Source: Caldilineaceae bacterium
GTDB taxonomy: Bacteria; Chloroflexota; Anaerolineae; Caldilineales; Caldilineaceae
DNA length: 47,301 nt
Direction: 5' to 3'
Assembly (NCBI GenBank): GCA_026705565.1
Contig: JAPPAJ010000322.1
Location: forward strand, 1-47,301
The notes beneath the pieces were generated by a model. It was not told the origin of the DNA, did not search any database, and worked only from the letters and a program-made list of their open reading frames with translations. Positions 26,879 to 36,523 of this stretch are shown piece after piece; position 1 is the first letter of the stretch; each line of letters begins with the position of its first letter. A program made the translations under genes and the position numbers.

Positions 26879-27080
26879 CAACGCTGTCCCGACTCGACAC
26901 CGCGGCCGACGGACTGTCTCACACCGGACACGGTACTTGAATGGCTGCAGTCCGGTCGGGACAGCTTGAGTTGCCCCCTTGTCCAGCAATTCGCAGCCTG
27001 TTTCTTCCGCACGGTAACGCCGACTGCTGCGGATGTCGAAGGGCAGTGGGCTGAGTTCTCACTCTTGCCAAGGAGACCCA

Positions 27081-27488
27081 ATGCTCATGTGGAGAAAAAG
27101 CCTGTCGATACTATGCGGCCTCACGGCTTTGGTTGTTGCGGCCAACTGGCTCTTCTTCGCCGTCAATCAGGAAGCCAGCCAGGCTATCTGGGACTATGTC
27201 GCGGATCCGGCTGTATTGGTTCTGCTTGGACTGACAGTCTTGGTAAACGTGAGGGATTCCTTGCAGGTTCGCAACAACCCGGGAACTCATTTGACCCAGT
27301 TGCCGCGGGACATAATCACCGCGTTGGAGGCAATGGTCGGTTTCCGCTATCTGTTGCAATATGTCGACAAGATGGCAGCCAGTCTGGAACCGGTCGACGG
27401 GTTGTGGGCATACCTCGATTCCATTGTGGTCGTTGTATTGGTTGCCGAGGCCATCGCGCTCTGGCGATCCGCCAACCAGTCAGACTAG
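27081..27488 (+). CDS. Small membrane protein of unknown function
   Basis: 135 residues from ATG 27081, with AAGGAG 6 bases upstream. Three hydrophobic stretches are visible: about 8-27 (ILCGLTALVVAANWLFFAV), 44-56 (AVLVLLGLTVLVN) and 111-127 (YLDSIVVVVLVAEAIAL), with a soluble stretch of about 50 residues between the last two. I do not recognise the family; PsiE-like phosphate-starvation proteins are a remote possibility. It stands alone. Confidence 0.7.
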   Translation: MLMWRKSLSILCGLTALVVAANWLFFAVNQEASQAIWDYVADPAVLVLLGLTVLVNVRDSLQVRNNPGTHLTQLPRDIITALEAMVGFRYLLQYVDKMAASLEPVDGLWAYLDSIVVVVLVAEAIALWRSANQSD

Positions 27489-27623
27489 CCGTCTTTAGTT
27501 GGCGAGAGCATGCGGCTGCCACAGCCACGCCGCGGGCAGGCCCACCACCTGCCGGCATAATTCCAAGGCAGCAGGCGAACTACACGATCTCAGGGACGCT
27601 CCAGCGGCCCCAGCCTGCGTTTC

Positions 27624-27645
27624 GCCCAATTTACTGAAACTGGGC
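27624..27645 (-). terminator. Stem-loop after the methyltransferase gene
   Basis: On the minus strand GCCCAGTTT pairs with AAATTGGGC (one G-U pair) around CAGT, about 60 bases after the methyltransferase stop. On the plus strand the same position is an A-C mismatch, so the structure favours minus-strand transcripts. No U tract. Confidence 0.35.
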
Positions 27646-27704
27646 TGCGGCCCGGCCCGCTTCTGTCAGCCTGCCCGTTGCAGCCACCCGAAGCCGGAAC
27701 CGAA

Positions 27705-28583
27705 TCAAACCACGGCCCGGGCAAACCCCATGATTTCCGGGTAGGGAATGGATGGATGTTGATGCATGTAATGGGGAGCGATCTGGCTCGGCAGCATGTT
27801 GTCCACCGACGCAAAACCACAGCCTTGCAGGAAGGCCGGCACCTCTGCGGGATCGTAGTCCGTCACCCAAGGTTCACCGCGCTTGGCCACGAAGGCGGCA
27901 CAACCGGCCCGCAGCTCCCGCCAGTTCTCCGGGGTGTGCTCCTCACCGGCTATGTAGTCCAGACACAGCACCGTGCCCGCGGCCATGTGGCCTGAGATCG
28001 AGGCGAGCGTCGTCTTGATCGCATCTTCTGTTAGGTAATAGGTCACTCCGAGCCAGACGAAAATGGACGGCCGGTCCAGGTCCACACCGGCCGACTTCAA
28101 CACCTCGTGGAGGGGATCCACTTCAAAATTGGCCTCCACATAATGGGCGTTGGCATGCCGTTCCAGGCCGTGTTTGTCCATGCGGCGGAACTTCTCGCGC
28201 TGGGTGGCCGCCTGATCAATTTCCCAAAGCTGGATACGCGCCATCAAATCGTGACGGCGCAAGGCGAACGAGTCATAGCCGGCACCCAGAATCACAACCT
28301 GATCGACGCCTTGTTCCACCGCCGATTCCACATTGTCCTCGGCCCAACGGGCCCGTACATAGATCTCGGGCATGATCGGATTCAGCTTGCCCAGGATCCC
28401 GTACACCACGATGCGGGTCAGCAGCCGGTTGCGGATGACGGTCTTCCAGAACGACGAGCACAACGTGAATGCCAGGTTGTCGTCGAACACCGGAGGCGAA
28501 TACTGGCGGACGTGCAGGGCGCGGACCGCCGCGACCAGGTCGGCCGTGGTGCTGGGTTTGTTGGAAGTTTTGTTGTCGGGCAT
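27705..28583 (-). CDS. Class I SAM-dependent methyltransferase (LCM/PPM1-like family)
   Basis: A 292-residue methyltransferase of the leucine-carboxyl-methyltransferase-like family. The SAM-binding motif I reads VVILGAGYDSFALR, followed by an acidic residue after strand 2 (LWEIDQ), and the family's FVWLGVTYYLTEDAI stands in the second half. Bacterial members methylate small molecules or polyketides; the target is unknown. It starts 11 bases after the MOSC-protein stop, so the two are probably one operon. Confidence 0.85.
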   Translation of the reverse strand: MPDNKTSNKPSTTADLVAAVRALHVRQYSPPVFDDNLAFTLCSSFWKTVIRNRLLTRIVVYGILGKLNPIMPEIYVRARWAEDNVESAVEQGVDQVVILGAGYDSFALRRHDLMARIQLWEIDQAATQREKFRRMDKHGLERHANAHYVEANFEVDPLHEVLKSAGVDLDRPSIFVWLGVTYYLTEDAIKTTLASISGHMAAGTVLCLDYIAGEEHTPENWRELRAGCAAFVAKRGEPWVTDYDPAEVPAFLQGCGFASVDNMLPSQIAPHYMHQHPSIPYPEIMGFARAVV

Positions 28584-28594
28584 CGGCTTCCTGT

Positions 28595-29257
28595 TCAGGC
28601 CATGCGGGTAAAACGGTTTTCTGCATTGTCCAGCATCTTGGCCACATTCGGATCAAGCGCCTCCAACTTCCGGAGCTGTCGGGCCAAGCCCTCGTCGTAT
28701 TCGTGGTACCAGCACCGATTCACCGCGGTGACGGTGGCATCGGGCAGTGGCCGTTCCACGAGGTGCCACTCGTCGCCGGCCCTGACCTGACCCGGCGACA
28801 ACACCTCGAGGTAGAAACCGGTACGCAATGCCTTGATGACGTGATCGATCCAATCCGGGCACCCGACTCGCCAACTCTGCTTCTGGCAGGGCGCGCGGGG
28901 CTTGGACACCTGCACGCGCGCGCCGCCCACGTCGTAAATGTCCATCAAGCAGATTTCGGTTTCGCGCGCGTTTTCCAGCGTCCAGTTCTCGCCGACCCAT
29001 CCAGGCGGCAAGTCCAGCTGGAGCGTCTGTTTCCAATACCGGTAGTCGTCGAGCGTATGGCAGCAGACGGCCATGTTGGGCCACCCATGGGCCTCCCGGT
29101 TGCCAACCGCGTCGCCCTCGAGGCCGCGCAGGTTGAGCTGTATGGGGCCCGAAACCCGCGTTCGGCAAATGGACGTGGTCATCTCTCCTTGCAGACCGTC
29201 GACCACGCGCGGCTGTCCTACATGGATGGAGTCGATCCGGATGGCGGAACCAGACAT
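28595..29257 (-). CDS. MOSC-domain protein
   Basis: 220 residues from the ATG at 29257 (a TTG at 29308 would add 17 non-family residues). MOSC features: GLEGDAVGNREAHGWPNMAV, VGENWTLENARETEICLMD and the conserved Cys in PRAPCQKQSW. MOSC proteins carry sulfur or bind molybdenum cofactor, often in N-hydroxyl reduction or metal-sulfur transfer; YiiM is a related stand-alone example. It is the first gene of a pair with the methyltransferase. Confidence 0.85.
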   Translation of the reverse strand: MSGSAIRIDSIHVGQPRVVDGLQGEMTTSICRTRVSGPIQLNLRGLEGDAVGNREAHGWPNMAVCCHTLDDYRYWKQTLQLDLPPGWVGENWTLENARETEICLMDIYDVGGARVQVSKPRAPCQKQSWRVGCPDWIDHVIKALRTGFYLEVLSPGQVRAGDEWHLVERPLPDATVTAVNRCWYHEYDEGLARQLRKLEALDPNVAKMLDNAENRFTRMA

Positions 29258-29442
29258 TGGGAGGATTGCGGAATTGGGGGAATTTCGATGGAACTCGGAT
29301 CTTAGCAAAGACCCGCGGCGGCGGTAGAAGCAACTCCTGTACGATCCGGGTTCCGGGCATTTGCGACGTCAATCCCTACAATGGACATCCACCGGCCCGC
29401 CTCCGGGCACGGTGCGTGCTCCAATGCCGGAACCACCTACCG

Positions 29443-31080
29443 ATGGAACACCAACGCCTGAAACTCAAGGTAGCTGTCAATGCGGCGCTCGTAGCCCTGG
29501 CCTGCCTGTTGTCCGCCTGCACGATGCTGCCGGACACGCTTCAACCCCCCACCTTCCAAATTCCTCCCAGGGATCCAGTGGTGATGGCCGCGCTTCCGGA
29601 ACCGGTACCGGTGGAGAAGTTGCGGCCGGATGGCACGGACGAGGACAGGTGCGAACACAGGTTTGCCGTAATCCAGCGAAATGTCGTCAACCTGCGGGAG
29701 CGGGGAACCACCGAATCCGCCATTCTCGACAAGGCCAGCCGGGATACCCGCCTCCTCGTCACGGGGCACGAGCGCAATTGGATTAGGGTCAAGCTGTTGG
29801 ATGGCCGCGCGGAGGCATGGGTCCGGGAGGACCTGGTCGGCCTCGAGTGCATTGTGGATCTCAGCCAGACGATCGCTGCGGACCGTCTCGATCTTTTCTG
29901 GCGCAGCGGTGCCATCTTCAACGGCATTGGAACCGCCAGCCAGGCCGCCAACCTGTATCCACAGCCATCCGCCGAGGAACCGGCGGTGGGGCAGGTCGAT
30001 GCCGGACGGCTCCTAGTGATCGAAACCGTGGTCATGGACAACCAGGAAGTTCTCTGGGCCCGGGTACAGGCTCGGCAGCCGGATGAGCTTCCGGCCTGGA
30101 TCAGGGCGGACGAGGTCCGGGTGTGGCCCGGTTACCTGACCGACTTCCATGGTTCGAACTCCTATGAACTGGGCAGTCAGGCGCAAATTGCCGCCTTGCG
30201 GTTGGCCCTGGACCAACTGATCGGGGTTCCCGCCTCGGACGGCGGCCGCCTTTACGACCGAGACCTTTGGATTCCCCGGGACACATCGGATCCTGCAGCG
30301 CAGGATCCACCCTGTGATCTCACCTGTCGGCTGCTGGAGGCGGGTCGTCTGCCGGACGGATCCTGGTACCTGCCCTGGGAGGATCGAACCGAAGCCGACC
30401 CATCCCGGCTGGTGGCGGAACCGGTGGTTCCGCTCTACGAAGCCCACCTGTCCGAAGGCTGGCGCTGGTCACCCTATGATCGGCACACCTATGCCGGCCC
30501 GGCCGACAGCCGCCGGGTCCACGTACTCATGAGCATTGAGCAGCGGCGCCGGCGGGGCGCCGCCGATCCGGCGCTGTGGCTGCCGGAAACCCGCGTGGGC
30601 CGATGCCGCTACGCCGCCGATTGGATCCGGGTCAAGCGCGGCTGGGGCATGACCGTGGACGACGCGGAACGCGTCGCGCTCCGGAACATTCTGGTCCTGT
30701 GCGACGACCTGTCCCTGGTGCCTTCCCCCTCACTGGGCACCGGATCAATCCAGGCCTCCGGCTTCGCCGGGAATGCGGACGGCCTGCGCGTGGCCTGCGA
30801 TGCCCGTTCCGAGCTGATTACCATCACCAACCCGTCAACGGAGGTGTACAACCTGGCCGGCTGGCACCTGCACGACCACGGAAACCTGAACCGCTTCACC
30901 TTGCCGGAGTGGCTGCTGGTGTCCGGCGCCAAGGTGACCCTGGGTTCGGGGGACGCGGAGGCGGACATCCGGCTGACCGACCAACTGATCTGGAACAACG
31001 ATGTGGACACCGCCTACCTCTACGATCGGAACTACAGGCTGATCACGGCCCGGGAGTGTTCCGATGGGTCTGAACCGTAG
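29443..31080 (+). CDS. Lipoprotein with SH3-like and lamin-tail-like domains
   Basis: A 545-residue secreted lipoprotein: Sec signal with lipobox LLSAC (Cys26). An SH3b-like domain lies at about 75-135 (NVVNLRERGTTESAILDKAS to AWVREDLV) and a second at about 165-225 (ANLYPQPSAEEPAVGQV to WIRADEVRVW). A central part of unknown type follows. The C-terminus (about 445-540) is lamin-tail-like, with LITITNPSTEVYNLAGWHLH. Such proteins bind envelope polymers. A decayed partial copy lies at 37.0-37.7 kb. TACAAT at 29377-29382 may be its -10. Confidence 0.75.
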   Translation: MEHQRLKLKVAVNAALVALACLLSACTMLPDTLQPPTFQIPPRDPVVMAALPEPVPVEKLRPDGTDEDRCEHRFAVIQRNVVNLRERGTTESAILDKASRDTRLLVTGHERNWIRVKLLDGRAEAWVREDLVGLECIVDLSQTIAADRLDLFWRSGAIFNGIGTASQAANLYPQPSAEEPAVGQVDAGRLLVIETVVMDNQEVLWARVQARQPDELPAWIRADEVRVWPGYLTDFHGSNSYELGSQAQIAALRLALDQLIGVPASDGGRLYDRDLWIPRDTSDPAAQDPPCDLTCRLLEAGRLPDGSWYLPWEDRTEADPSRLVAEPVVPLYEAHLSEGWRWSPYDRHTYAGPADSRRVHVLMSIEQRRRRGAADPALWLPETRVGRCRYAADWIRVKRGWGMTVDDAERVALRNILVLCDDLSLVPSPSLGTGSIQASGFAGNADGLRVACDARSELITITNPSTEVYNLAGWHLHDHGNLNRFTLPEWLLVSGAKVTLGSGDAEADIRLTDQLIWNNDVDTAYLYDRNYRLITARECSDGSEP

Positions 31081-32172
31081 GCCGAAATTCAATCCGGGCA
31101 GAGGCCGGCGGCGGCAATCGGGCCCCACCGATCCGGCAACGGGGACATTGCCAAACCAGACGGCGTCGGATTCATAGCGAAAGTTCGCCACCGTTCTAGT
31201 CCCAGCCACACAGTGCTCAGCCTGTCTCACAGACGCACTCCCACAGCCGGACCGGGGACCGCGGCGGGGAGTTTCCCAACTCGGAGTCGGCCGAGATCGT
31301 GAAAGAGAGGAGACATCTCGGTCCAGAGAGTGCGGTCTTGGGGTACCCGACAACCCGGCGCAGTGTCAGGGGCCACAGCCGCACGTAAACAGGCTGCGGG
31401 CCGGTCTGAGCAAGCACTCCTACTTAACGCTGACACCGGAGACGCAGTTCGTAGCGGCTGCGGCGCGAGACTGGATCGAGGCACAGTGGAACATCGTATA
31501 CAAGCTTCAACTTCCAACTGGACCCGACAGGGAGACCTGAGGCCGCGCAGGGCCGCCGATCGGCGGAAAATTGCGTTGTTTTTCCGTTGTTCACCAGGTG
31601 AGAGTCATAACAGATCATTTACAGCCACGGGCATCGGGACGGCTGGCCTAACACCGGTGCTGGCTGCATGTCCCTCTGCGCTCCAAAGCGACAGGTGTCC
31701 ACATAGCACACGGAGAAGTGCCCGACTCCCGTCCCAGATGTTATGCAACCCCCCAGATGTTTTGCCATTTCATTACATTCCTGTATGATCGATGCGCGCA
31801 AGTCCGGCCTCGTCATCATCTGCCCTCGCGCCAGCTACGACCTGAACCGGACGGTTTCCTGTTGGACCAAGACAAAATGACATGGAACGAGCACAATCAC
31901 AGGTTTCTTGGTCATGAGCCAACCTGTGTTCTCAGCTTTGGAGGTTAGCACCCCACCTAGTGAACTCCACGGGGGTTGCAGCCTTGACAGTGGCGATCAG
32001 GACCACACTGGCCGCACACCAATGCACCACTGTTGTTTCCCTCCGCACTGTTTGGGTACCGCCCCTGACACCAGATGCAAATGCTGTTAACAAGAAACTC
32101 AACGCCCATTACGAGCCAAGCTCTTTGCCACACCAATTGAAACTTGTTATCTAAGTATGTTAGGACTACACA
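31081..32172. other. Long intergenic region before the STAND gene
   Basis: About 1.1 kb without a supported gene. GC content falls from left to right, marking entry into the AT-richer island. One frame without a start codon reads protein-like text at 31388-31540 (NRLRAGLSKHSYLTLTPETQ then FVAAAARDWIEAQWNIVYKL, stop); it may be a gene fragment but I do not recognise it. No clear promoter for the STAND gene was found; TTGCCA at about 32126 with TATCTA 17 bases on is weak. Confidence 0.4.
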
Positions 32173-34764
32173 ATGGAAATCATATTGAACAAACTTTGGG
32201 ATCAGACCAAATTAGCACGCGATATCAACGACTACCAATATTTCATGAGGTTACTTGATGCAGGGGAGTTCTTGATAAAGATCTCTACAGTTGCATACAT
32301 CAGTTGCATCGATGATGACTCCGACATGCACCGCCACAATCATCTTTTTGCCTTAGCTCGTGCTGACAGCCTAGGCCCTTGGGTGGAAACCTTGAACACC
32401 ACAATCAACACCGTCCCGACCGATTTGTTGTCATCAGGGTTGCGTTCGATCAGAACAGAACTCACCAAGAGCTCAGCAGACTCATGGCAAAACGCAGTGG
32501 CAAGTCAACTCCGAGATTGTTTGAATATTGCAACAACGGTTTCCCAACAGCGACAGGGCAAGGCCAGTTTACTTGACTTTTTCAGCGACTTTGTGACACT
32601 TAGAAACAAAACCAAAGGCCATGGGATAGTCCGTACTCGAATTGCATCAAAAGTCTGCGGGAAATTGAGCGACGCCCTTTGGACATATCAGAAGCTCTTT
32701 CAATTATTTGAATTTAGCTGGGTGTACATACACAAAAATTATTCCGGCAAAATCAATCCTCGATATTGGGGGCCGAATAAATTACCCATCAACGAGAAAC
32801 ACATAGATAAAGCAGGAATCTACTTGAATTTGGGTGACAAATTTAAGCGCGTCGAACTGTTGGACTCAGACATAGACATTGATGATATCTCAATTGCCAA
32901 CGGCCACTACAACAAAAAACGCCATCAAGTCGATTTTCTTTCCTACATCACAGGCCATGAGCGAAGAGGCGACCTCTCGAAGAGTTTGATGCATTCTGGA
33001 GTCAAGTCACCCAGTGAAACTGCAAGTGCTGCCGGTCTTCAAATAACCGAGAATTGCTTGCACAACCTTCCTCCAAAAGCTAGATACTACGTAGACAGAA
33101 GTGAACTAGAAATCGAACTAAATTCATTGCTGTCAAATGACTACACAAGAATTGTCACATTGCGAGGCCTTGGAGGAATCGGAAAGACTACACTCGCCCT
33201 ATCAACGTTGCATGACCTGATGTCTTCTGACAGGTTTCTGTATGTATTGTGGTTCAGCTCAAGAGATGTCGACTTGTTCGACACTGGCCCAATTTCTGTC
33301 AAGCCAGACGTGTTGACAATAGGCGAAATTGCTGAGCAGTATCACCAGCTCATTGAATTGGAACCCAACAACCACAAGCGAAAAGGTCTGATTAGAAAGT
33401 TCGCTGCTGCCCTGCAATTTTACAATGGAGATCCTACTTTATTTGTGTTCGACAATTTCGAAACCCTTTCGGATTTGGATGAAATATATGATTTTATTTG
33501 GAACAATGTTAGACCGCCTAATAAAGTTTTGATTACAACAAGACATAGGCTGTCTTTTAATGAGGATCGTTGCATTGATGTTGGCGGGATGAGTGCAAGG
33601 CAATCCAAGAATTTGATAGCCAATTATTCCAAAAAATTGGGTTTGCAAAATATGCCCACCAAAGACGAAATAGATCGAATTGTAGTTGACTCTTCTGGGC
33701 ATCCATATGTGATTCAGCTGATGTTGTCTGAGTTTGCGAGAACGGATGTGTTGCCCAAAGGTTTGGTACGCAACGAAACTGTCCTAGTGGCGCTGTTTGA
33801 TAGAACATTTGACCAGTTGTCGTTTGGTGCCAAACGAGTATTTTTGACACTTTCGCGTTGGAGCCCTTGCTTCGCAGAGTTGGCAATCAAATTGGTACTC
33901 AATCACAATGATGTTCGATTTGGTGTTGTAGAAGCAATTGAGGAATTGGTGCAAACTTCACTCATTGAAATTCGTACAGTGCAAGCCGATCAAAGATTTC
34001 TATTGATTCCGGCCCCGGCTAGACTGTTTGGTCGCGGCAAGTTGAAAGTTAGCCCAATCAAGCCAGATGTTGATCGGGATTTAGACTTGTTGAAGTGGTT
34101 TGGTGTGATTAATGAATCTCAAGTTGCACGTGGAGTTGAACCTGTGATTTCCAAATTTATTATGAATTTGGCTGACGCGGCCGAAGTAGATGTGCAACTG
34201 ATTGATCACTATGGTCAATTGCTTGAAAACCTGGGCACTCTGTACCCCGCATGTTGTTTAGAAATCGCCACATTGTTTAAGGATCATCAGCACGTTCACA
34301 TTGGAAAGGAACGGAAATTTGTGAACATGTATCTCACCAGCGGTCTGGAATTGGATCTCACGCAAACCAAACGGGCATGGGAATGGCTTGCCGCGATTCA
34401 ACGACGGTCGGGAAACCTAGTTAATGAGTTGAGCATTCGAGTCTCGATGATCGAACAAGTATCTGTATCATATCGAGATATTAGTAATGCCGCCCATTTG
34501 CATGGATATATTGTCGGCAACAAGGTATTCAGTCCCAGTGAAAAGCCTAAAATGGAAAGCCTTGCAATCAAGTTGATCTTTGTGATGGAGCGCGGCATCC
34601 ATGAAGCGGGTGCGACCGACTGTTCGCGGCTGGCGTGGTTATTTTATTTTCTCCAGGATTTCGATAGTGCTCATAAGTGGTGTGTGCATGGCTTGGCTTT
34701 AGATGAGGATAATTTTCATTGTCTTGGTTTGTACGAACGGTTGGATAACCAGGTTTACCAGTAA
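32173..34764 (+). CDS. HEPN-STAND NTPase (NB-ARC-like), candidate defence protein
   Basis: An 863-residue multidomain protein. The N-terminal about 190 residues are helical with R144-NKTKG-H150, an RX5H motif like HEPN RNases. A linker leads to an NB-ARC-type NTPase: Walker A GLGGIGKT (332-339), Walker B ending in D427 (PTLFVFDNFE) and sensor-like ITTRHR (R457). The C-terminal about 300 residues look like helical repeats, ending in a TPR-like FLQDFDSAHKWCVHGLALDE. This is the layout of STAND immune sensors: effector, switch, sensor. The gene is AT-rich against its GC-rich surroundings and ends 11 bases before an IS, all suggesting transfer. No partner gene is present. Confidence 0.78.
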   Translation: MEIILNKLWDQTKLARDINDYQYFMRLLDAGEFLIKISTVAYISCIDDDSDMHRHNHLFALARADSLGPWVETLNTTINTVPTDLLSSGLRSIRTELTKSSADSWQNAVASQLRDCLNIATTVSQQRQGKASLLDFFSDFVTLRNKTKGHGIVRTRIASKVCGKLSDALWTYQKLFQLFEFSWVYIHKNYSGKINPRYWGPNKLPINEKHIDKAGIYLNLGDKFKRVELLDSDIDIDDISIANGHYNKKRHQVDFLSYITGHERRGDLSKSLMHSGVKSPSETASAAGLQITENCLHNLPPKARYYVDRSELEIELNSLLSNDYTRIVTLRGLGGIGKTTLALSTLHDLMSSDRFLYVLWFSSRDVDLFDTGPISVKPDVLTIGEIAEQYHQLIELEPNNHKRKGLIRKFAAALQFYNGDPTLFVFDNFETLSDLDEIYDFIWNNVRPPNKVLITTRHRLSFNEDRCIDVGGMSARQSKNLIANYSKKLGLQNMPTKDEIDRIVVDSSGHPYVIQLMLSEFARTDVLPKGLVRNETVLVALFDRTFDQLSFGAKRVFLTLSRWSPCFAELAIKLVLNHNDVRFGVVEAIEELVQTSLIEIRTVQADQRFLLIPAPARLFGRGKLKVSPIKPDVDRDLDLLKWFGVINESQVARGVEPVISKFIMNLADAAEVDVQLIDHYGQLLENLGTLYPACCLEIATLFKDHQHVHIGKERKFVNMYLTSGLELDLTQTKRAWEWLAAIQRRSGNLVNELSIRVSMIEQVSVSYRDISNAAHLHGYIVGNKVFSPSEKPKMESLAIKLIFVMERGIHEAGATDCSRLAWLFYFLQDFDSAHKWCVHGLALDEDNFHCLGLYERLDNQVYQ

Positions 34765-35413
34765 CCCAACACTAAGAGGGTGTATGGAAAGTGCCCTCAG
34801 GCCATGCTGAGTCGCTTCAGCATGCAGCGGGAGAGGGCAATGTGGATCCAGGTTCCGGACGAGTCCAGGCGCCGCTCGTAGTCCTTGCTCAAGCGCCGGT
34901 AGCGTCCCAGCCAGGCGAAGGTGCGCTCCACGATCCACCGTTTGGGCAGGACCTCGAAGCCCTCGGCGTCGGGGTTGCGGCGGACAATGTCCAGTTGCCA
35001 AGTGCCCTGCGCCTTCACCCCGTCGCCCAGCTTGGGGCCCCGGTAGCCCTCGTCGGCCCAGACCACGCGCAGGCGCGGAAAGTCGTCCTGCAGACGGTCC
35101 AGGACCTGCCGGGCACCGTCCCGGTCCTGGATGTCGGCCGCCTGCACGGCCACCCGCAGGGGCAACCCCAGGGTGTCCACCACCAGGTGGCGCTTGCGGC
35201 CCTTGACCTTCTTGCCGGCATCGTACCCTCGCAGACCGGGGCTTTCCGTCGTTTTCACCGACTGTCTGTCGAGGATGGCGGCACTGGGCGAGGTCTTCCG
35301 GCCCTCGGACCGGCGCAGCTGCCCGCGCAGCGCGGCGCTGATGCGCACCCACAGGCCCTTGGCACGCCAGACTTGGAAGTACCAGTAGACCAGGGTCCAG
35401 CGGGGCAGGTCAT

Positions 35414-35423
35414 GGGGCAGCAG
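35414..35423. repeat. Target-site duplication of the ISAs1-type element (left copy)
   Basis: GGGGCAGCAG stands directly left of the inner element; the same ten bases occur at 36514-36523 directly right of it. Ten-base duplications fit the ISAs1 family. Confidence 0.9.
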
Positions 35424-36513
35424 CAGGGCAACCGAAAAGTCGCGGGGTGAGGGTGAATCAGGGCTGACGAAGACCCGTGCAATGGCTTTGGACGACGGGT
35501 TTGCGCGGAACAGAAAAACGTGGATTTCGGATTAATCCGGCACAGGCAGTCCGCATCGGCGGTCGTTTCCCACCCGCCCGGGGCGCAACAAAGAGGGCCG
35601 CCGCACGTCTTATGGGGTGACGTTAAACCTCACGGGACCCACGGCTGCCCTCATGGAATACATTGTCGCATGTCAAGACCCCAAGCTCCCGGGGCCCTGT
35701 GCGCCTTCGCCGACCAACTGGCCACGCTGCCCGACCCGCGCGACCGGCGCGGGGTGCGCTATCCCCAGGCCGTGCTCCTGGGCACGCTGCTGGTGGCCCT
35801 GGCCGGGGGCGCCAACAACATGGCGGCCGTAGCCGCCTTCACGCGCGACCACCAGGCCTGGTGCCGACAGTGGCTGCCCCTGGGGGCGAGCGTGCCGACC
35901 GACGACACCTACCGACTGTGGGTGCGGCGGCTGGATCCGGAAACGGCCATGAAGGCGGCCCTGCGGCTCCTGGACGGCACCAGCCTGCCCGGTCTGGCGG
36001 AGCTGGTCCTGGCCCTGGACGGCAAGGCGGCGCGCCGCTCGGGCGACCGGGCCGACGGCCTCCGCCCCCTGCACATGGTGAGCGCCTTCCTGGTGCGGGA
36101 GGGGCTCACCCTGGCCCAGGAGCCGTGCGACGCCAAGAGCAACGAGATTACGGCCATGCCCCGCCTGCTCGACCGCATCCACCTGGAGGGGGCCGTGGTC
36201 ACGATCGATGCCGCCGGCTGCCAGACGGCCATCGTGCAGGCCCTGCTGGCGCTGGTCCGCGGCCACTGGGGCGTCGAGAACGGCCTGCACCGCACCCTGG
36301 ACGTCCAGTTCCGGGAGGACGACTGCCGCCTGCGCCGGGGCCACGCCCCCGCCGTGATGGCCATCCTGCGCCGGGCCGCCCTGAACATGGTTAAGACGTT
36401 TCAGCAACAATTTGAACCGGATGTGTCCATGGGACTGCTGCGCGACCGCATCGGACGCCAACCCTGGATCCTGGCTCCGATCCTGGCCTGAGCGCGACTT
36501 TGCGGTTGCCCTG
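35424..36513 (+). mobile_element. ISAs1-type element, internally shortened (1,090 bp)
   Basis: Terminal repeats of 21 bp (35424-35444 and 36493-36513 inverted, starting CAGGGCAACC) differ at one position. The element is flanked by an exact 10-bp duplication and carries one transposase gene. The exact duplication suggests a recent insertion. Confidence 0.9.
35670..36491 (+). pseudogene. ISAs1-family transposase with an internal in-frame deletion
   Basis: 273 residues from ATG 35670, against about 370 in the family. The N-terminal part (ALCAFADQLATLPDPRDRRG), the first catalytic region (LALDGKAARRSG) and VVTIDAAGCQTAIVQ are present. The frame then jumps straight to ALLALVRGHWGVENGLHRTL, skipping roughly 100 residues, including the usual DYVLALKGNQ stretch with a catalytic Asp. 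The frame stays open but the enzyme should be inactive, so the element probably moved using another copy's transposase. Confidence 0.75.
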
Positions 36514-36523
36514 GGGGCAGCAG
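36514..36523. repeat. Target-site duplication of the ISAs1-type element (right copy)
   Basis: Second copy of GGGGCAGCAG, matching 35414-35423. Confidence 0.9.

Noticed and set aside
31388-31540. Short protein-like frame in the 31-kb gap
   Set aside because: About 50 residues, no start codon, no recognised family; noted only as a possible gene fragment.
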